63,269 nt of DNA from positions 1 to 63,269 of the forward strand of contig CAISFO010000016.1 in the NCBI GenBank assembly GCA_903884655.1. The letters run 5' to 3'. A program made the translations under genes and the position numbers. This DNA is from an uncultured Holophagaceae bacterium. Lineage in GTDB: Bacteria; Acidobacteriota; Holophagae; Holophagales; Holophagaceae. Below are positions 17,851-26,325 of the stretch, in pieces (the first letter of the stretch is position 1; every line of letters starts with the position of its first letter). The notes under the pieces are model-generated. The model was given only the letters and a program-made list of their open reading frames with translations, ran no database searches and was not told where the DNA came from.

Positions 17851-18942
17851 CTAGTTCTTGGGCAGGGTGGAAGCCACACCCTGCACGTAGTAGTTCATGG
17901 CGCCCATCTCGGCATCGGTCATGTTCTTGCCCTTGGCGACGCGCTCCTTGCCTTCCTGGTCGACCACAGGTCCGGCGAAGGGGTGGAACTTGCCGGCCTT
18001 GATCTCGCCTTCCAGCTTCGCGACCTGCTTCTTCACGTCCGCGGGAATGGCGGCATTGAGGGGAGCGAGCTTGATCATGCCGTCCTTGAGGCCGCCCCAG
18101 ACGTTGGTGCCGGTCCACTTCTTGTCGAGGACTTCCTTCACCACCTTGGTGTAGAAGTCGCCCCAGATGTGAGTGGTGCCGCTGAGCTGGGCGGTGGGTC
18201 CGTACTTCGCCATGTCGGAGTGGTAGGAGAAGGACCAGGTGCCCTTTTCCTTGTGCTTCTCCTCGGCGGCCTGCACCACGGCGGTGGAATCCGTGTGGTG
18301 GGTGATCATGTCGGCGCCCTGGGAGATGAGCGTCATGGCCGCTTCCCGTTCCTTGCCCGGATCGAACCAGGAGTTCACCCAGATGACGCGGACTTCAGCC
18401 TTGGGGTTCACGCTCTTCATGCCCCGGGTGAAGGCGTTGATGCCCTGCATCACCTCGGGGATGGGGAAGGCGGCCACATAGCCGGCGATGTTGGACTTGG
18501 TCATCTTGCCGGCGATGACGCCGTTCAGGTAGCGGCCCTCGTAGAAGCGGGCGTTGTAGATGCCCACGTTCTTGGCGGTCTTGTAGCCGGTGGCATGGAA
18601 GAAGGCCACGCCGGGGAAGGCCGGAGCCACTTTCAGCGTCGGGTTCATGTAGCCGAAGGAGGTGGTGAAGATGATCTGGTTGCCGTCCTGGGCCAGCTGG
18701 CGAATGATGCGCTCGGCGTCGGCGCCTTCGGGCACGTTCTCGATGAACTTGGTGGTGACCGCGCCCTTCATGGCGGCCTCCATCTGCTTGCGGCCCTGGT
18801 CATGCTGGAAGGTCCAGCCCGCGTCCCCCACGGGGCTCACGTAGACGAAGCCGATCTTGACGGGCTCGGCGCCCATGAGGGCGGTGGAAGCGAGCAGAGC
18901 CGCTCCGACCAGGGATGCGAGTGCGGTGTTTCGGTGGTTCAT
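17851..18942 (-). CDS. BMP-family (PnrA/Med-like) nucleoside or purine binding protein
   Basis: A 363-residue periplasmic binding protein. A signal peptide (about 24 residues, ending ALMGA) precedes PVKIGFVYVSPVGDAGWTFQ, the characteristic start of the basic membrane protein/PnrA family, which binds purine nucleosides or bases. IIFTTSFGYMNPTLKVA and a late VWGGLKDGMIKLAPL region also fit. There is no lipobox cysteine, so it is probably a soluble periplasmic protein. It is the fourth gene of the importer set and is followed by xanthine dehydrogenase genes, indicating that the imported ligand is a purine. Hairpins flank the gene on both sides. Confidence 0.9.
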   Translation of the reverse strand: MNHRNTALASLVGAALLASTALMGAEPVKIGFVYVSPVGDAGWTFQHDQGRKQMEAAMKGAVTTKFIENVPEGADAERIIRQLAQDGNQIIFTTSFGYMNPTLKVAPAFPGVAFFHATGYKTAKNVGIYNARFYEGRYLNGVIAGKMTKSNIAGYVAAFPIPEVMQGINAFTRGMKSVNPKAEVRVIWVNSWFDPGKEREAAMTLISQGADMITHHTDSTAVVQAAEEKHKEKGTWSFSYHSDMAKYGPTAQLSGTTHIWGDFYTKVVKEVLDKKWTGTNVWGGLKDGMIKLAPLNAAIPADVKKQVAKLEGEIKAGKFHPFAGPVVDQEGKERVAKGKNMTDAEMGAMNYYVQGVASTLPKN

Positions 18943-18972
18943 GAGGTTGCCTCCAGGGAAAAGGGATGAGGT

Positions 18973-18988
18973 CCGCCCCTTGGGGCGG
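18973..18988. other. Short GC palindrome before the binding-protein gene
   Basis: CCGCCCC and GGGGCGG, 7-bp perfect arms separated by two bases, in the 66-base gap between the second permease and the binding-protein gene. It may mark an RNA processing or stability point; there is no T-run. Confidence 0.4.
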
Positions 18989-19008
18989 GTGGATGGTGGT
19001 GGGGGACT

Positions 19009-19941
19009 TCAGGCGTCGGGCAGGAAGGGCTGGCCGAGAGAGGCCGGCGAATTGATGCGGATGGTACTCCGGTTCCGGGAAATGAGCACCAGCACCAGGA
19101 CCGTGGCCACGTAGGGGATGGAGGACAGGAACTGGGCCGGAATGTTGACCCGGGCCCCGGAACCCTGGACGAACATCTGGGTGATCATGCAGCCGCCGAA
19201 GAGGTAGGCCCCGATCATGACCCGCAGGGGCCGCCAGGTGGCGAAGACCACCAGGGAGAGCGCGATCCAGCCCCGGCCCGCCACCATGCCCTCCACCCAC
19301 ATGGGGGTGTAGAACACGGACAGGAAGGCGCCGCCGATGCCCGCCATGGCCCCGCCGAACAGCACGGCCTGGTAGCGGATGCGCACCACGCCATAGCCGA
19401 TGGCGTGCGCGGCCACCGGGGACTCGCCCACGGCCCGGAGCACCAGGCCCGCGCGGCTCCGGTAGAGGAACCAGGAGACTGCCGCGATGAGCGCCCAGGA
19501 GAAGTAAACCAGGCCCTGCTGCTCGAAGAGGGAGGGCCCCAGCAGCGGCAGACGGTGCAGGAGTGGCACGCGGATCGGCTGCACGCTGGCCAGGGCGATG
19601 GACTCGTAGGGCTTGCCGATGAAGGCGGACAGTCCCACGCCGAAGATGGACAGGGCCAGGCCAGAAGCCACCTGGTTGGCCATCAGGGTGAGGGCGGAGA
19701 TCCCGAAGAGCAGGGACATGACCATGCCCGCGCCCATGCCCGCCAGGATCCCCAGCATGGGGCTCCCCGAGTGATGGGCCACAGCGAAGGCCGCCACCGC
19801 GCCCACGGACACGATGCCTTCGGCCCCCAGGTTGAGCACGCCGGACTTCTCGGTGACCAGCTCGCCGAGGGCCACGATGATCAGGGGTGTCCCCGCCACC
19901 ACGGTGGCGAAGAGGATCGAGCTGAGGAAGGAAAGGTCCAT
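19009..19941 (-). CDS. ABC transporter permease (BMP-type importer, second permease)
   Basis: 310 residues from the ATG at 19941 (MDLSFLSSILFATVVAG); the longer frame upstream is a shadow of the neighbouring permease gene. It is highly hydrophobic, with about eight to nine membrane helices. GELVTEKSGVLNLGAEGI near residue 30 and AHAIGYGVVRIRY in the cytoplasmic loop are typical of the YufQ/RbsC-like permeases of nucleoside importers. It forms the inner-membrane channel with the permease at 19949-21016, seven bases upstream. Order and spacing match the usual ATPase-permease-permease-binding protein arrangement of this family. Confidence 0.92.
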   Translation of the reverse strand: MDLSFLSSILFATVVAGTPLIIVALGELVTEKSGVLNLGAEGIVSVGAVAAFAVAHHSGSPMLGILAGMGAGMVMSLLFGISALTLMANQVASGLALSIFGVGLSAFIGKPYESIALASVQPIRVPLLHRLPLLGPSLFEQQGLVYFSWALIAAVSWFLYRSRAGLVLRAVGESPVAAHAIGYGVVRIRYQAVLFGGAMAGIGGAFLSVFYTPMWVEGMVAGRGWIALSLVVFATWRPLRVMIGAYLFGGCMITQMFVQGSGARVNIPAQFLSSIPYVATVLVLVLISRNRSTIRINSPASLGQPFLPDA

Positions 19942-19948
19942 GGCGTCC

Positions 19949-21016
19949 CTACTTCCTGCGCCGGACCAGCCGGGGCCGGAAATTGATGAACACGTCAGAG
20001 CCCAGCAGGAAGAACAGCAGCATGCCCTGGAAGACCTTCGAGATCGAGGAGGGCAGGTTGAGGTACTGCTGGGCCTGCTCGCCACCCATGTAGAGGAGGG
20101 CCATCAGCAGGCTGGAAAAGAAGATTCCGATGGGGCTGAGGCGGCCCACGAAGGCCACGATCATGGCCGCGAAGCCGTACCCGGGGCTGATGTGCTCGGT
20201 GATCTGGCCGATGGGTCCCGCCACCTCCGAAATGCCCGCGACGCCGGCCATGGCGCCTCCCGCCAGCATGCCGATCCAGACCGAGCGCTTGGCCGAAAAG
20301 CCCGCGTAGCGGCCTGCGAACTCCGCCTGGCCCGCCACCTTCATCTGGTAGCCCATGAAGCTGCGGTTCATGAAGATCCAGCCCACCACGAGCGCGCCGA
20401 TGGCGAAGATCAGGGCCACGTTCACCCGCGTGCCAGCCAGCAGGAGGGGCAGAGTAGCCGTCGCCGAGAACAGCTTGGTCTGGGGGAAGTTGAAGCCATC
20501 CGGATCCTTCCAGGGGCCGTGGACCAGCCAGGACACCATCAGCTCGGCCACATAGACCAGCATGAGGCTGGTGAGGATCTCGTTGGCGTTGAAGCGGGTC
20601 CGCAGAAAAGCGGGAATGGCCGCCCAGGCCATGCCGCCCAGGGCCCCGGCGACGATCATGCCGGGCAGAAGCAGGCGACTGGTGCTGCCTTCGAAATGGA
20701 GGGCCAGCCAGCCGCCCGCCAGGGCGCCGATGAGCAGCTGGCCTTCCGCGCCGATGTTCCAGACGTTGGCCTTGAAGCCCACGGACAGGCCCACGGCGCA
20801 GAGCATGAGGGGCGTGGCCTTGAGGAACAGCTCGGCGACTCCGTAGGAATCCCTCAGGGGGTTGAGGAAGAAGACCTTGAAGCCCTCCACCGGGCTCTTG
20901 CCCAGGACGAGGAAGAGGATCAACCCGCTGAGGAACATCAGCCCCACCGCCAGCAGGGGCGACAGGTAGGTCATGACCTTGGAGGGTTCCGGCCGCTGCT
21001 CGAACTTAAGCCACAT
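19949..21016 (-). CDS. ABC transporter permease (BMP-type importer, first permease)
   Basis: A 355-residue inner-membrane permease. After a short charged start (MWLKFEQRPEPSK) come about nine hydrophobic helices, with SVGFKANVWNIGAEGQLLIGAL near residue 80 and EFAGRYAGFSAKRSVWIGM in the coupling loop, as in YufP-type nucleoside permeases. It overlaps the ATPase gene upstream by 11 bases and is followed seven bases later by its partner permease. The substrate is inferred to be purine nucleosides or bases from the BMP-type binding protein and the catabolic genes downstream. Confidence 0.92.
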   Translation of the reverse strand: MWLKFEQRPEPSKVMTYLSPLLAVGLMFLSGLILFLVLGKSPVEGFKVFFLNPLRDSYGVAELFLKATPLMLCAVGLSVGFKANVWNIGAEGQLLIGALAGGWLALHFEGSTSRLLLPGMIVAGALGGMAWAAIPAFLRTRFNANEILTSLMLVYVAELMVSWLVHGPWKDPDGFNFPQTKLFSATATLPLLLAGTRVNVALIFAIGALVVGWIFMNRSFMGYQMKVAGQAEFAGRYAGFSAKRSVWIGMLAGGAMAGVAGISEVAGPIGQITEHISPGYGFAAMIVAFVGRLSPIGIFFSSLLMALLYMGGEQAQQYLNLPSSISKVFQGMLLFFLLGSDVFINFRPRLVRRRK

Positions 21017-22559
21017 GGGTGGCCTCTCCCTGGGTTTTCGCCCCAGGCCACAGGCCGCTCATCCACATGCCGATCTCCTCGACGTTGGTTTCCGAGGTGA
21101 CCTTGCTGGGCGACAAGGTGCCCTTGGCGATCACCACGATGCGGTCGCAGATCTCGAACAGTTCTTCCAGCTCTTCCGAGATCACCAGGACCGCCGTCCC
21201 GGAATTGCGGAGGTCCAGCACCGACTGGCGGATGAAGGAGGAGGCGCCCACATCCACGCCCCAAGTGGGTTGGGCCAGCACCAGCAGCTTGGGCTCCTGC
21301 ATGATCTCGCGGCCCACGATGAACTTCTGGAGGTTGCCGCCGGACAGCGATTTGGCTTCGGAATGGGCCCCACCGCACTTCACATCGAAACGCTTGATGC
21401 ACTCCTCGGCGAAGCGCTTGGCCACGCCGAACCGGATCAGGCCCGCGAACAGCATGCCCTTGCGATAGGCGGTGAGCAGAATGTTCTCCGTGAGGGAGAG
21501 TCTGGGCACCGCGCCCCGGCCCAGGCGCTCCTCGGGCACGAAGCACATGCCCAGGCCCCGGCGCCGGGCCGCGTTCATGTGGCCCGCCTCGACGCCGCAC
21601 ACACGGACGGCCCGCTTATCGGCGTGGGGCTCCTCGCCGGAAATGGCCCGGAGCAGCTCCTGCTGGCCGTTGCCAGAGACCCCGGCGATGCCGACGATCT
21701 CTCCGGCCTTCACCTCCAGGTGGATGTCCTTGAGGTCCGTGCCGAAAGGATCATCCGTGGCGTGCGACAGCCCCTGGATGAGCAGCCGCACCTCGCCGCC
21801 ATCCTCGGGCTCGCCGTGGCTGCAGGCGGGCAGGTCCACCCCGATCATCATCCGGGCCATGGTCTGGGGCGTTTCCTCGGCGGGAGTGCAGGTGCCGGTG
21901 ACTTTGCCGCCGCGCAGCACCGTGGCCTTGTGGCAGAGTTCCTGGATCTCATCCAGCTTGTGGCTGATGTAGAGGATGCTGACGCCTTCCGCGGCCAGCT
22001 GCCGCAGGGTCTCGAAGAGCTTGCGCACCGCCTGGGGCGTCAGCACTGAAGTGGGCTCGTCCAGGATGAGGAGTCTGGGATTTTGCAGCAGGCACCGGAT
22101 GATCTCGACCCGCTGCCGCTCGCCCACGGACAGGGCATGGACCATCCGGCGGGGATCGACGGGCAGGCCATAGCGCTCAGAGACTTCCTCGATGCGCTTG
22201 GCCAGGGGATCCAGATCCAGCTTGCCCGGGATGGACAGGGCCACGTTCTGCACCACGGTGAGGGTCTCGAACAGAGAGAAGTGCTGGAACACCATCCCGA
22301 TGCCCAGGGACCGCGCCTGGGCGGGATTGGAGATGATCACTGGCCGCCCTTCCCAGAGGAGTTCGCCCTCATCAGGACGGATGACGCCGTAGATCACCTT
22401 CATGAGGGTGGACTTCCCCGCCCCATTCTCGCCCAGCACCGCGTGAATCTGGCCGGGCATGACCGTGAGGTCGATGCCATCGTTGGCAACCACGGAGGGG
22501 TATACCTTGCGGATGCCCCGGATGGCGAGCCTGGGTGTATCGGAGGTCGGGGTGGGCAT
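21006..22559 (-). CDS. Double-domain ABC ATPase of a nucleoside/purine importer
   Basis: 517 residues with two ATPase halves. The first has a full Walker A (LGENGAGKSTLMK), signature ALSVGERQRVEI and Walker B LLILDEPTS. The second has a degenerate Walker A (GVSGNGQQELLR), signature LSGGNLQKF, and LLVLAQPTWGVD where Gln replaces the catalytic Glu region, as is normal for the YufO/RbsA/MglA group. It powers the two permeases. It is the first gene of the minus-strand cluster; the 303-base region upstream is shared with divergent guanine deaminase and should hold the main promoter of the whole 22-kb unit. Confidence 0.93.
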   Translation of the reverse strand: MPTPTSDTPRLAIRGIRKVYPSVVANDGIDLTVMPGQIHAVLGENGAGKSTLMKVIYGVIRPDEGELLWEGRPVIISNPAQARSLGIGMVFQHFSLFETLTVVQNVALSIPGKLDLDPLAKRIEEVSERYGLPVDPRRMVHALSVGERQRVEIIRCLLQNPRLLILDEPTSVLTPQAVRKLFETLRQLAAEGVSILYISHKLDEIQELCHKATVLRGGKVTGTCTPAEETPQTMARMMIGVDLPACSHGEPEDGGEVRLLIQGLSHATDDPFGTDLKDIHLEVKAGEIVGIAGVSGNGQQELLRAISGEEPHADKRAVRVCGVEAGHMNAARRRGLGMCFVPEERLGRGAVPRLSLTENILLTAYRKGMLFAGLIRFGVAKRFAEECIKRFDVKCGGAHSEAKSLSGGNLQKFIVGREIMQEPKLLVLAQPTWGVDVGASSFIRQSVLDLRNSGTAVLVISEELEELFEICDRIVVIAKGTLSPSKVTSETNVEEIGMWMSGLWPGAKTQGEATHVA

Positions 22560-22862
22560 CGGACCGTCTCAGGGATTCAGCACAGGGAGGCTGGAAGTGC
22601 GCCTGACCTTGGATCTGCGGGAACTGGGTGAAGGACAGGTCTAGGATGGCGGGAATTCGGGCAGAAAATGGGTAAACCAGGTTTGATGGGTTCGGTGACG
22701 CTGGACCTTCATGAATGGGGTCGAGTATGATTTTTTTCCAACATAAGTCAATTTTTTTCATTATGATCGAATCCGCTTCTCTGTGGCCATAGGACTCGTT
22801 GTGATTCAAATGATTGAAATCGGAGTCGTTTCTGTCGCCATCTGCCCCTGAAAACGAGAGCC
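22560..22862. promoter_or_regulatory. Divergent control region between the importer cluster and guanine deaminase
   Basis: 303 bases without a gene. An A/T-rich core at about 22725-22768 holds two T7 tracts (TGATTTTTTTCC and CAATTTTTTTCATT) about 26 bases apart and probably carries promoters for both directions. No purine-riboswitch core was recognised. The remainder is ordinary GC-rich sequence. Confidence 0.5.
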
Positions 22863-23366
22863 ATGTCCGAGATAGGCCACGCCATGACCCCAGCATCCGA
22901 CTCCCAGACCCACATGCGCCGGGCCATCGCCCTGTCCAGGCTCCACATGGAGGCGGGTGAGGGCGGACCCTTCGGGGCGGTGGTCGTGAAGGACGGGCAG
23001 ATCATCGGGGAGGGCTGGAACCGGGTCACCTCCGCCTGCGATCCCACGGCCCATGCCGAGGTGGTGGCCATCCGCGAGGCCTGCAGCCGCGTCCGCACCT
23101 TCTCGCTGAAGGGCTGCGAGATCTACACCAGCTGCGAGCCCTGCCCCATGTGCCTGGCCGCCATCTACTGGGCCCGCCTCGACCGCATCTGGTACGCCAA
23201 CACCCGGGCCGATGCCGCCGCCATCCAGTTCGACGATGATTGGCTCTACCGGGAAGTCGCCCTGCCCATCGGGAACCGGAGCCTCCCCACGGAGAGCCTG
23301 CTGCGGGCCGAGGCCCTGACTGTCTTTCAAGCCTGGGACGCGAAGCCGGACAAGACAAGGTACTGA
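22863..23366 (+). CDS. guaD: Guanine deaminase (CDA-fold)
   Basis: 167 residues of the cytidine deaminase fold. HAEVVAIREAC near residue 61 gives the zinc-binding His and catalytic Glu, and SCEPCPMCLAAIYWARL near 90 the two zinc Cys residues; the IYWARLDRIWYAN segment is typical of Bacillus-type GuaD rather than tRNA adenosine deaminase TadA. It converts guanine to xanthine, which feeds the divergent xanthine dehydrogenase cluster. The ATG at 22863 has a weak GAGAG site; another ATG 21 bases on lacks one. The gene ends in front of a long palindromic repeat. Confidence 0.88.
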   Translation: MSEIGHAMTPASDSQTHMRRAIALSRLHMEAGEGGPFGAVVVKDGQIIGEGWNRVTSACDPTAHAEVVAIREACSRVRTFSLKGCEIYTSCEPCPMCLAAIYWARLDRIWYANTRADAAAIQFDDDWLYREVALPIGNRSLPTESLLRAEALTVFQAWDAKPDKTRY

Positions 23367-23430
23367 TCCCCGCGTAGCTTGAACCCCAAAAAACCATGGT
23401 TCATCCGGGAATTCAGGGACAAGGAAAATT

Positions 23431-23525
23431 AACCGCGAATGACGCGAATCGCCCTTCGGGCGCGCGAAAGGCGAATGGGCGTGCTTTCGCCTCCGTTTTC
23501 GCGCCCATTCGCGTCATTCGCGGTT
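23431..23525. repeat. Long imperfect palindrome of the CGCGAAT type (copy 1)
   Basis: Perfect 19-bp terminal arms (23431-23449 and 23507-23525; the left arm begins AACCGCGAATGACGCG), with further partly paired GGGCGCGCGAAA-like sequence inside. It lies between the convergent ends of guaD and the 8-oxoguanine deaminase gene. Related elements are at 29650-29837 and 59441-59535. Confidence 0.9.
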
Positions 23526-23583
23526 GAAGGCTTTCAGGCTGAATGTGGCCGATAGCGAGGAAGAATTTTCAGGAGAGGCCTGG

Positions 23584-24963
23584 TCACCGCGTCGATGCGG
23601 CGGCATTCACCAACTGCATTGCCAGCGCATTGTGCTGCTCGATGTGCACCGGCAGGTCCAGGGTCGTGATGCGCCCATCCCGCACGACGACGCGGCCGTT
23701 GATGATGGAATGCCGGATCCGCGGCACCTGGCAGAACACCAGCGCAGCGACAGGATCATGAAGCGCACCGGCCATGCCGATGTCATCCAGGGGCACGGTC
23801 ACGATGTCCGCGGCCATGCCGGGGGCGAGCGAGCCGATATCGTCCCGGCCCAGCACCCGGGCGCCACCCAGGGTGGCGATCTCCAGGGCTTCGCGAGCCG
23901 TCAGCGCGGCGGGCCCGTGGACCGGGCCGTGGGCCACCCGCTGCAGCAGCATGGCCAGACGGGCCTCGCTCAGCATATGTCCAGCGTCGTTCGACGCGGA
24001 TCCGTCCACGCCAAGTCCTACCGCCACACCCGCGTTCCGCATGGCTTGGATGGGCGCGATGCCCGAGGCCAGCCGCATGTTGGAGCCCGGACAGTGGGCG
24101 ACGCCGGTGCCGGTGCGCGCGAACAGGGCGATGCCGGATAGGTCCAGCTTCACGCAGTGGGCACACCAGACGTCGGGGCCCACCCAACCCAGCTGCTCGA
24201 CGTACTCCGCTGGAGTGCAGCCGAACTTCTCGCGGGTGTAGGCGAGGTCGTGGTCGTTCTCCGCGAGATGGGTGTGGACGGACACGCCATGTTCGCGAGC
24301 CAGAAGGACCGAATCGCGCATCAGCTCGCGGCTCACGGAGAACGGCGAGCAGGGCGCCACGGCAATGCGCCGCATGGCGAAGCGGGCCGGGTCATGCCAG
24401 CGCTCGATGAGCCGCTGGGTCTCCTTCAAGATGGCGGGCTCGCGCTCCACCACCCGGTCCGGTGGCAAGCCGCCCTGGGACTGGCCCACGCTCATGGAGC
24501 CCCGGGCCGCGTGGAAGCGCATGCCGATGGCCTCGGCACCCTCCAGGCTGTCCTCCAGGCGCACACCGTTGGGGTAGATGTAGAGGTGGTCGCTGCTGGT
24601 GGTACAGCCCGAGAGCAGCAGCTCGGCCATGGCGGTCTGGGTGGAGACCCTCACCATCTCCGGCGTGAGGTTGGCCCAGATGGGGTAGAGGCCCCGCAGC
24701 CAGCTGAACAGTTCGCAGTCCTGCACCCCGGGGATGGCCCGGGTGAGGGTCTGGTACATGTGGTGGTGGGTGTTCACCAGGCCGGGAAGCACGACCTGGT
24801 CCCGGGCCTCGATCACCTCGTCGGCGGATGTGGGCAGGTCGGCGCTGGGGCCCACGGCCTCGATGACCCGATCCCGCACGAACACCGCGCCATCGGGAAT
24901 CTCCCGGCGCTGCGCGTCCATGGTGACCAACACCCGGGCATGGCGAATCAGCAGTGTGGACAT
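23584..24963 (-). CDS. 8-oxoguanine deaminase (amidohydrolase superfamily)
   Basis: 459 residues, ATG at 24963 with GAGGA upstream. GLVNTHHHMYQTLTR near residue 65 has the H-x-H metal site; SVHTHLAEND, AHCVKLDLSGI and GLGVDGSASNDAGHML supply the other ligands and the catalytic Asp. The VDGSASND signature and overall length match the hydroxyatrazine hydrolase/8-oxoguanine deaminase group (PA0142-like, annotated EC 3.5.4.32). It would turn 8-oxoguanine into urate, entering the cluster below xanthine. SsnA of E. coli clusters is a relative and an alternative name. It is convergent with guaD across the palindromic repeat and precedes nothing purine-related on its own strand. Confidence 0.82.
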   Translation of the reverse strand: MSTLLIRHARVLVTMDAQRREIPDGAVFVRDRVIEAVGPSADLPTSADEVIEARDQVVLPGLVNTHHHMYQTLTRAIPGVQDCELFSWLRGLYPIWANLTPEMVRVSTQTAMAELLLSGCTTSSDHLYIYPNGVRLEDSLEGAEAIGMRFHAARGSMSVGQSQGGLPPDRVVEREPAILKETQRLIERWHDPARFAMRRIAVAPCSPFSVSRELMRDSVLLAREHGVSVHTHLAENDHDLAYTREKFGCTPAEYVEQLGWVGPDVWCAHCVKLDLSGIALFARTGTGVAHCPGSNMRLASGIAPIQAMRNAGVAVGLGVDGSASNDAGHMLSEARLAMLLQRVAHGPVHGPAALTAREALEIATLGGARVLGRDDIGSLAPGMAADIVTVPLDDIGMAGALHDPVAALVFCQVPRIRHSIINGRVVVRDGRITTLDLPVHIEQHNALAMQLVNAAASTR

Positions 24964-25006
24964 CGCGGAATTCCTCGCGGCTGGAAGTGGAGGATCGCTC
25001 GCGAGC

Positions 25007-25354
25007 CTACTGGCAAAGCCGGCCGCCCAGCGGCTTCCCGCCCAGCAGGTGGAAGTGCAGGTGGTAGACCGTCTGGCCGGAATCAGGGCCGCAGTTGCTG
25101 AGCAGACGCCAGCCGCCGGACAGGGTCCCCTGCTCTCTCGCGATGAGCGCGGCCACCTGGGGAATCCGGGCGGCGGCGGCGGCGGTCTCCGGGGTCAAAT
25201 CCCCCAGCCCTTCGCAGTGCGCCTTCGGGATGATAAGCAGGTGCACCGGGGCCTGAGGGGATATGTCCTTAAAGGCGACAAGAGTATCATCTTCGTACAC
25301 GATGGCCGAAGGGATCTCCTTCCGTGCGATCTTGCAGAACAGGCATCCATCCAT
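25007..25354 (-). CDS. HIT-family (HinT-like) nucleotide hydrolase
   Basis: 115 residues from the ATG at 25354 (MDGCLFCKIARKEIPS), with GGGAGG six bases upstream. HLHFHLLGG near the C-terminus is the histidine triad. CLFC at the start is the zinc-type pair of many HinT proteins. These purine nucleoside phosphoramidases act on AMP-amino acid or AMP-lysine type compounds. The start codon lies only 12 bases from the divergent trmL start, so each promoter must reach into the other gene. It is 43 bases upstream of the 8-oxoguanine deaminase gene on the same strand, so co-transcription is possible. Confidence 0.93.
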   Translation of the reverse strand: MDGCLFCKIARKEIPSAIVYEDDTLVAFKDISPQAPVHLLIIPKAHCEGLGDLTPETAAAAARIPQVAALIAREQGTLSGGWRLLSNCGPDSGQTVYHLHFHLLGGKPLGGRLCQ

Positions 25355-25366
25355 CGGGGTCCTCCC

Positions 25367-25822
25367 ATGTTTCATATCATTCTCCATCAGCCGGAGATTC
25401 CGCAGAATACCGGAAGCATCGGCCGGCTCTGCGTGAACAACGGCGCCAAGCTGCACCTCATCCATCCCCTGGGTTTCGATACCTCGGATGCCCAGGTCCG
25501 CCGGGCCGGACTGGATTACTGGGAAAAACTGGATCCCACCCACTACGAGAGCTGGGCGGACTTCATGGCCCGGAACCCCGCGAAACGACTGTGGTTCTTC
25601 ACGACCAAGGGCGCCCGGCGGCATACCCAGGTGCCCTGGGCCTGGGGCGACGGCCTGGTCTTCGGCCAGGAGACCGTCGGTCTGCCGGAAGGCATGCTGG
25701 CCGCCTACCCGGATCAGACAGCGCGCATCCCCATGGTGGGGGACCACCACCGCAGCCTCAACCTGGCTCAGGCCGTGGCCGTGGGCCTGTACGAAGCGCT
25801 CAGGCAGACGGAGAACTGGTAG
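25367..25822 (+). CDS. trmL: tRNA (cytidine/uridine-34 2'-O)-methyltransferase TrmL
   Basis: 151 residues starting MFHIILHQPEIPQNTGSIGR, the standard start of TrmL/YibK. It is a minimal SPOUT (knotted) methyltransferase: GLVFGQETVGLPEG near residue 97 and RSLNLAQAVAVGLYEAL near the C-terminus form the S-adenosylmethionine knot. It methylates the ribose of the wobble base in leucine tRNAs. The upstream in-frame extension has no homology and would cross the HIT gene, so the ATG at 25367 is chosen. The ribosome site is weak (CGGGGT). Confidence 0.95.
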   Translation: MFHIILHQPEIPQNTGSIGRLCVNNGAKLHLIHPLGFDTSDAQVRRAGLDYWEKLDPTHYESWADFMARNPAKRLWFFTTKGARRHTQVPWAWGDGLVFGQETVGLPEGMLAAYPDQTARIPMVGDHHRSLNLAQAVAVGLYEALRQTENW

Positions 25823-25926
25823 TCGGGCGAGGGTCCCAGCCAGGGCCCTGCGGCCGCCTCACTGGGGGCGGGCAGCCGGGGTAACCCAGGCTATTCTGTA
25901 GTGGCCTCTCACCAGCCGGAGTCCTC

Positions 25927-26325
25927 ATGAGCCAAGCCCCGATCCGCGTTGTCATCGCCAAGCCCGGTCTCGATGGGCATGACCGTGGGGCCAAAGTCGT
26001 GGCCCGGGCCCTGCGGGACGCGGGCATGGAAGTGATCTACACGGGCCTGCGCCAGACGCCCCAGCAGATCGTCGCGGCCGTGGTGCAGGAGGACGCCCGC
26101 GTGCTGGGCATGAGCATCCTCAGCGGCGCCCACAACCAGATCTTTCCCGAAGTCATGCGGCTGCTGAAGGCCCAGGATGCCGAGGACGTGCTGGTCTTCG
26201 CCGGGGGCATCATCCCCGACGAGGACATTCCGGCCCTGAAGGCCCAGGGCATCCGCGAGATCTTCCAGCCGGGCACGAACACCGACGACATCGTGGCCTT
26301 CATCCGCAACGCGATCAAAGAGTGA
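25927..26325 (+). CDS. Free-standing cobalamin-binding domain protein (methylmalonyl-CoA mutase C-terminal type)
   Basis: 132 residues, essentially one B12-binding domain. [20 protein letters not shown] near the start holds the D-x-H-x-x-G motif whose His ligates cobalt; MSILSGAH and [10 protein letters not shown] complete the fold. It matches the small or C-terminal part of methylmalonyl-CoA mutase and relatives (isobutyryl-CoA and ethylmalonyl-CoA mutases), which in some bacteria is a separate subunit. No catalytic large subunit is in the window, so the partner must lie elsewhere. Its stop overlaps the radA start (TGATG), suggesting coupling to a DNA-repair gene with no obvious metabolic link. 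Confidence 0.9.
   Translation: MSQAPIRVVIAKPGLDGHDRGAKVVARALRDAGMEVIYTGLRQTPQQIVAAVVQEDARVLGMSILSGAHNQIFPEVMRLLKAQDAEDVLVFAGGIIPDEDIPALKAQGIREIFQPGTNTDDIVAFIRNAIKE

Noticed and set aside
22560..22862. A purine riboswitch in the guaD/importer region
   Set aside because: No three-way junction core or conserved loop bases could be matched on either strand.
23431..23525. CRISPR array or transposon end
   Set aside because: There are no equal-length direct repeats with spacers and no transposase; the element is one palindrome.
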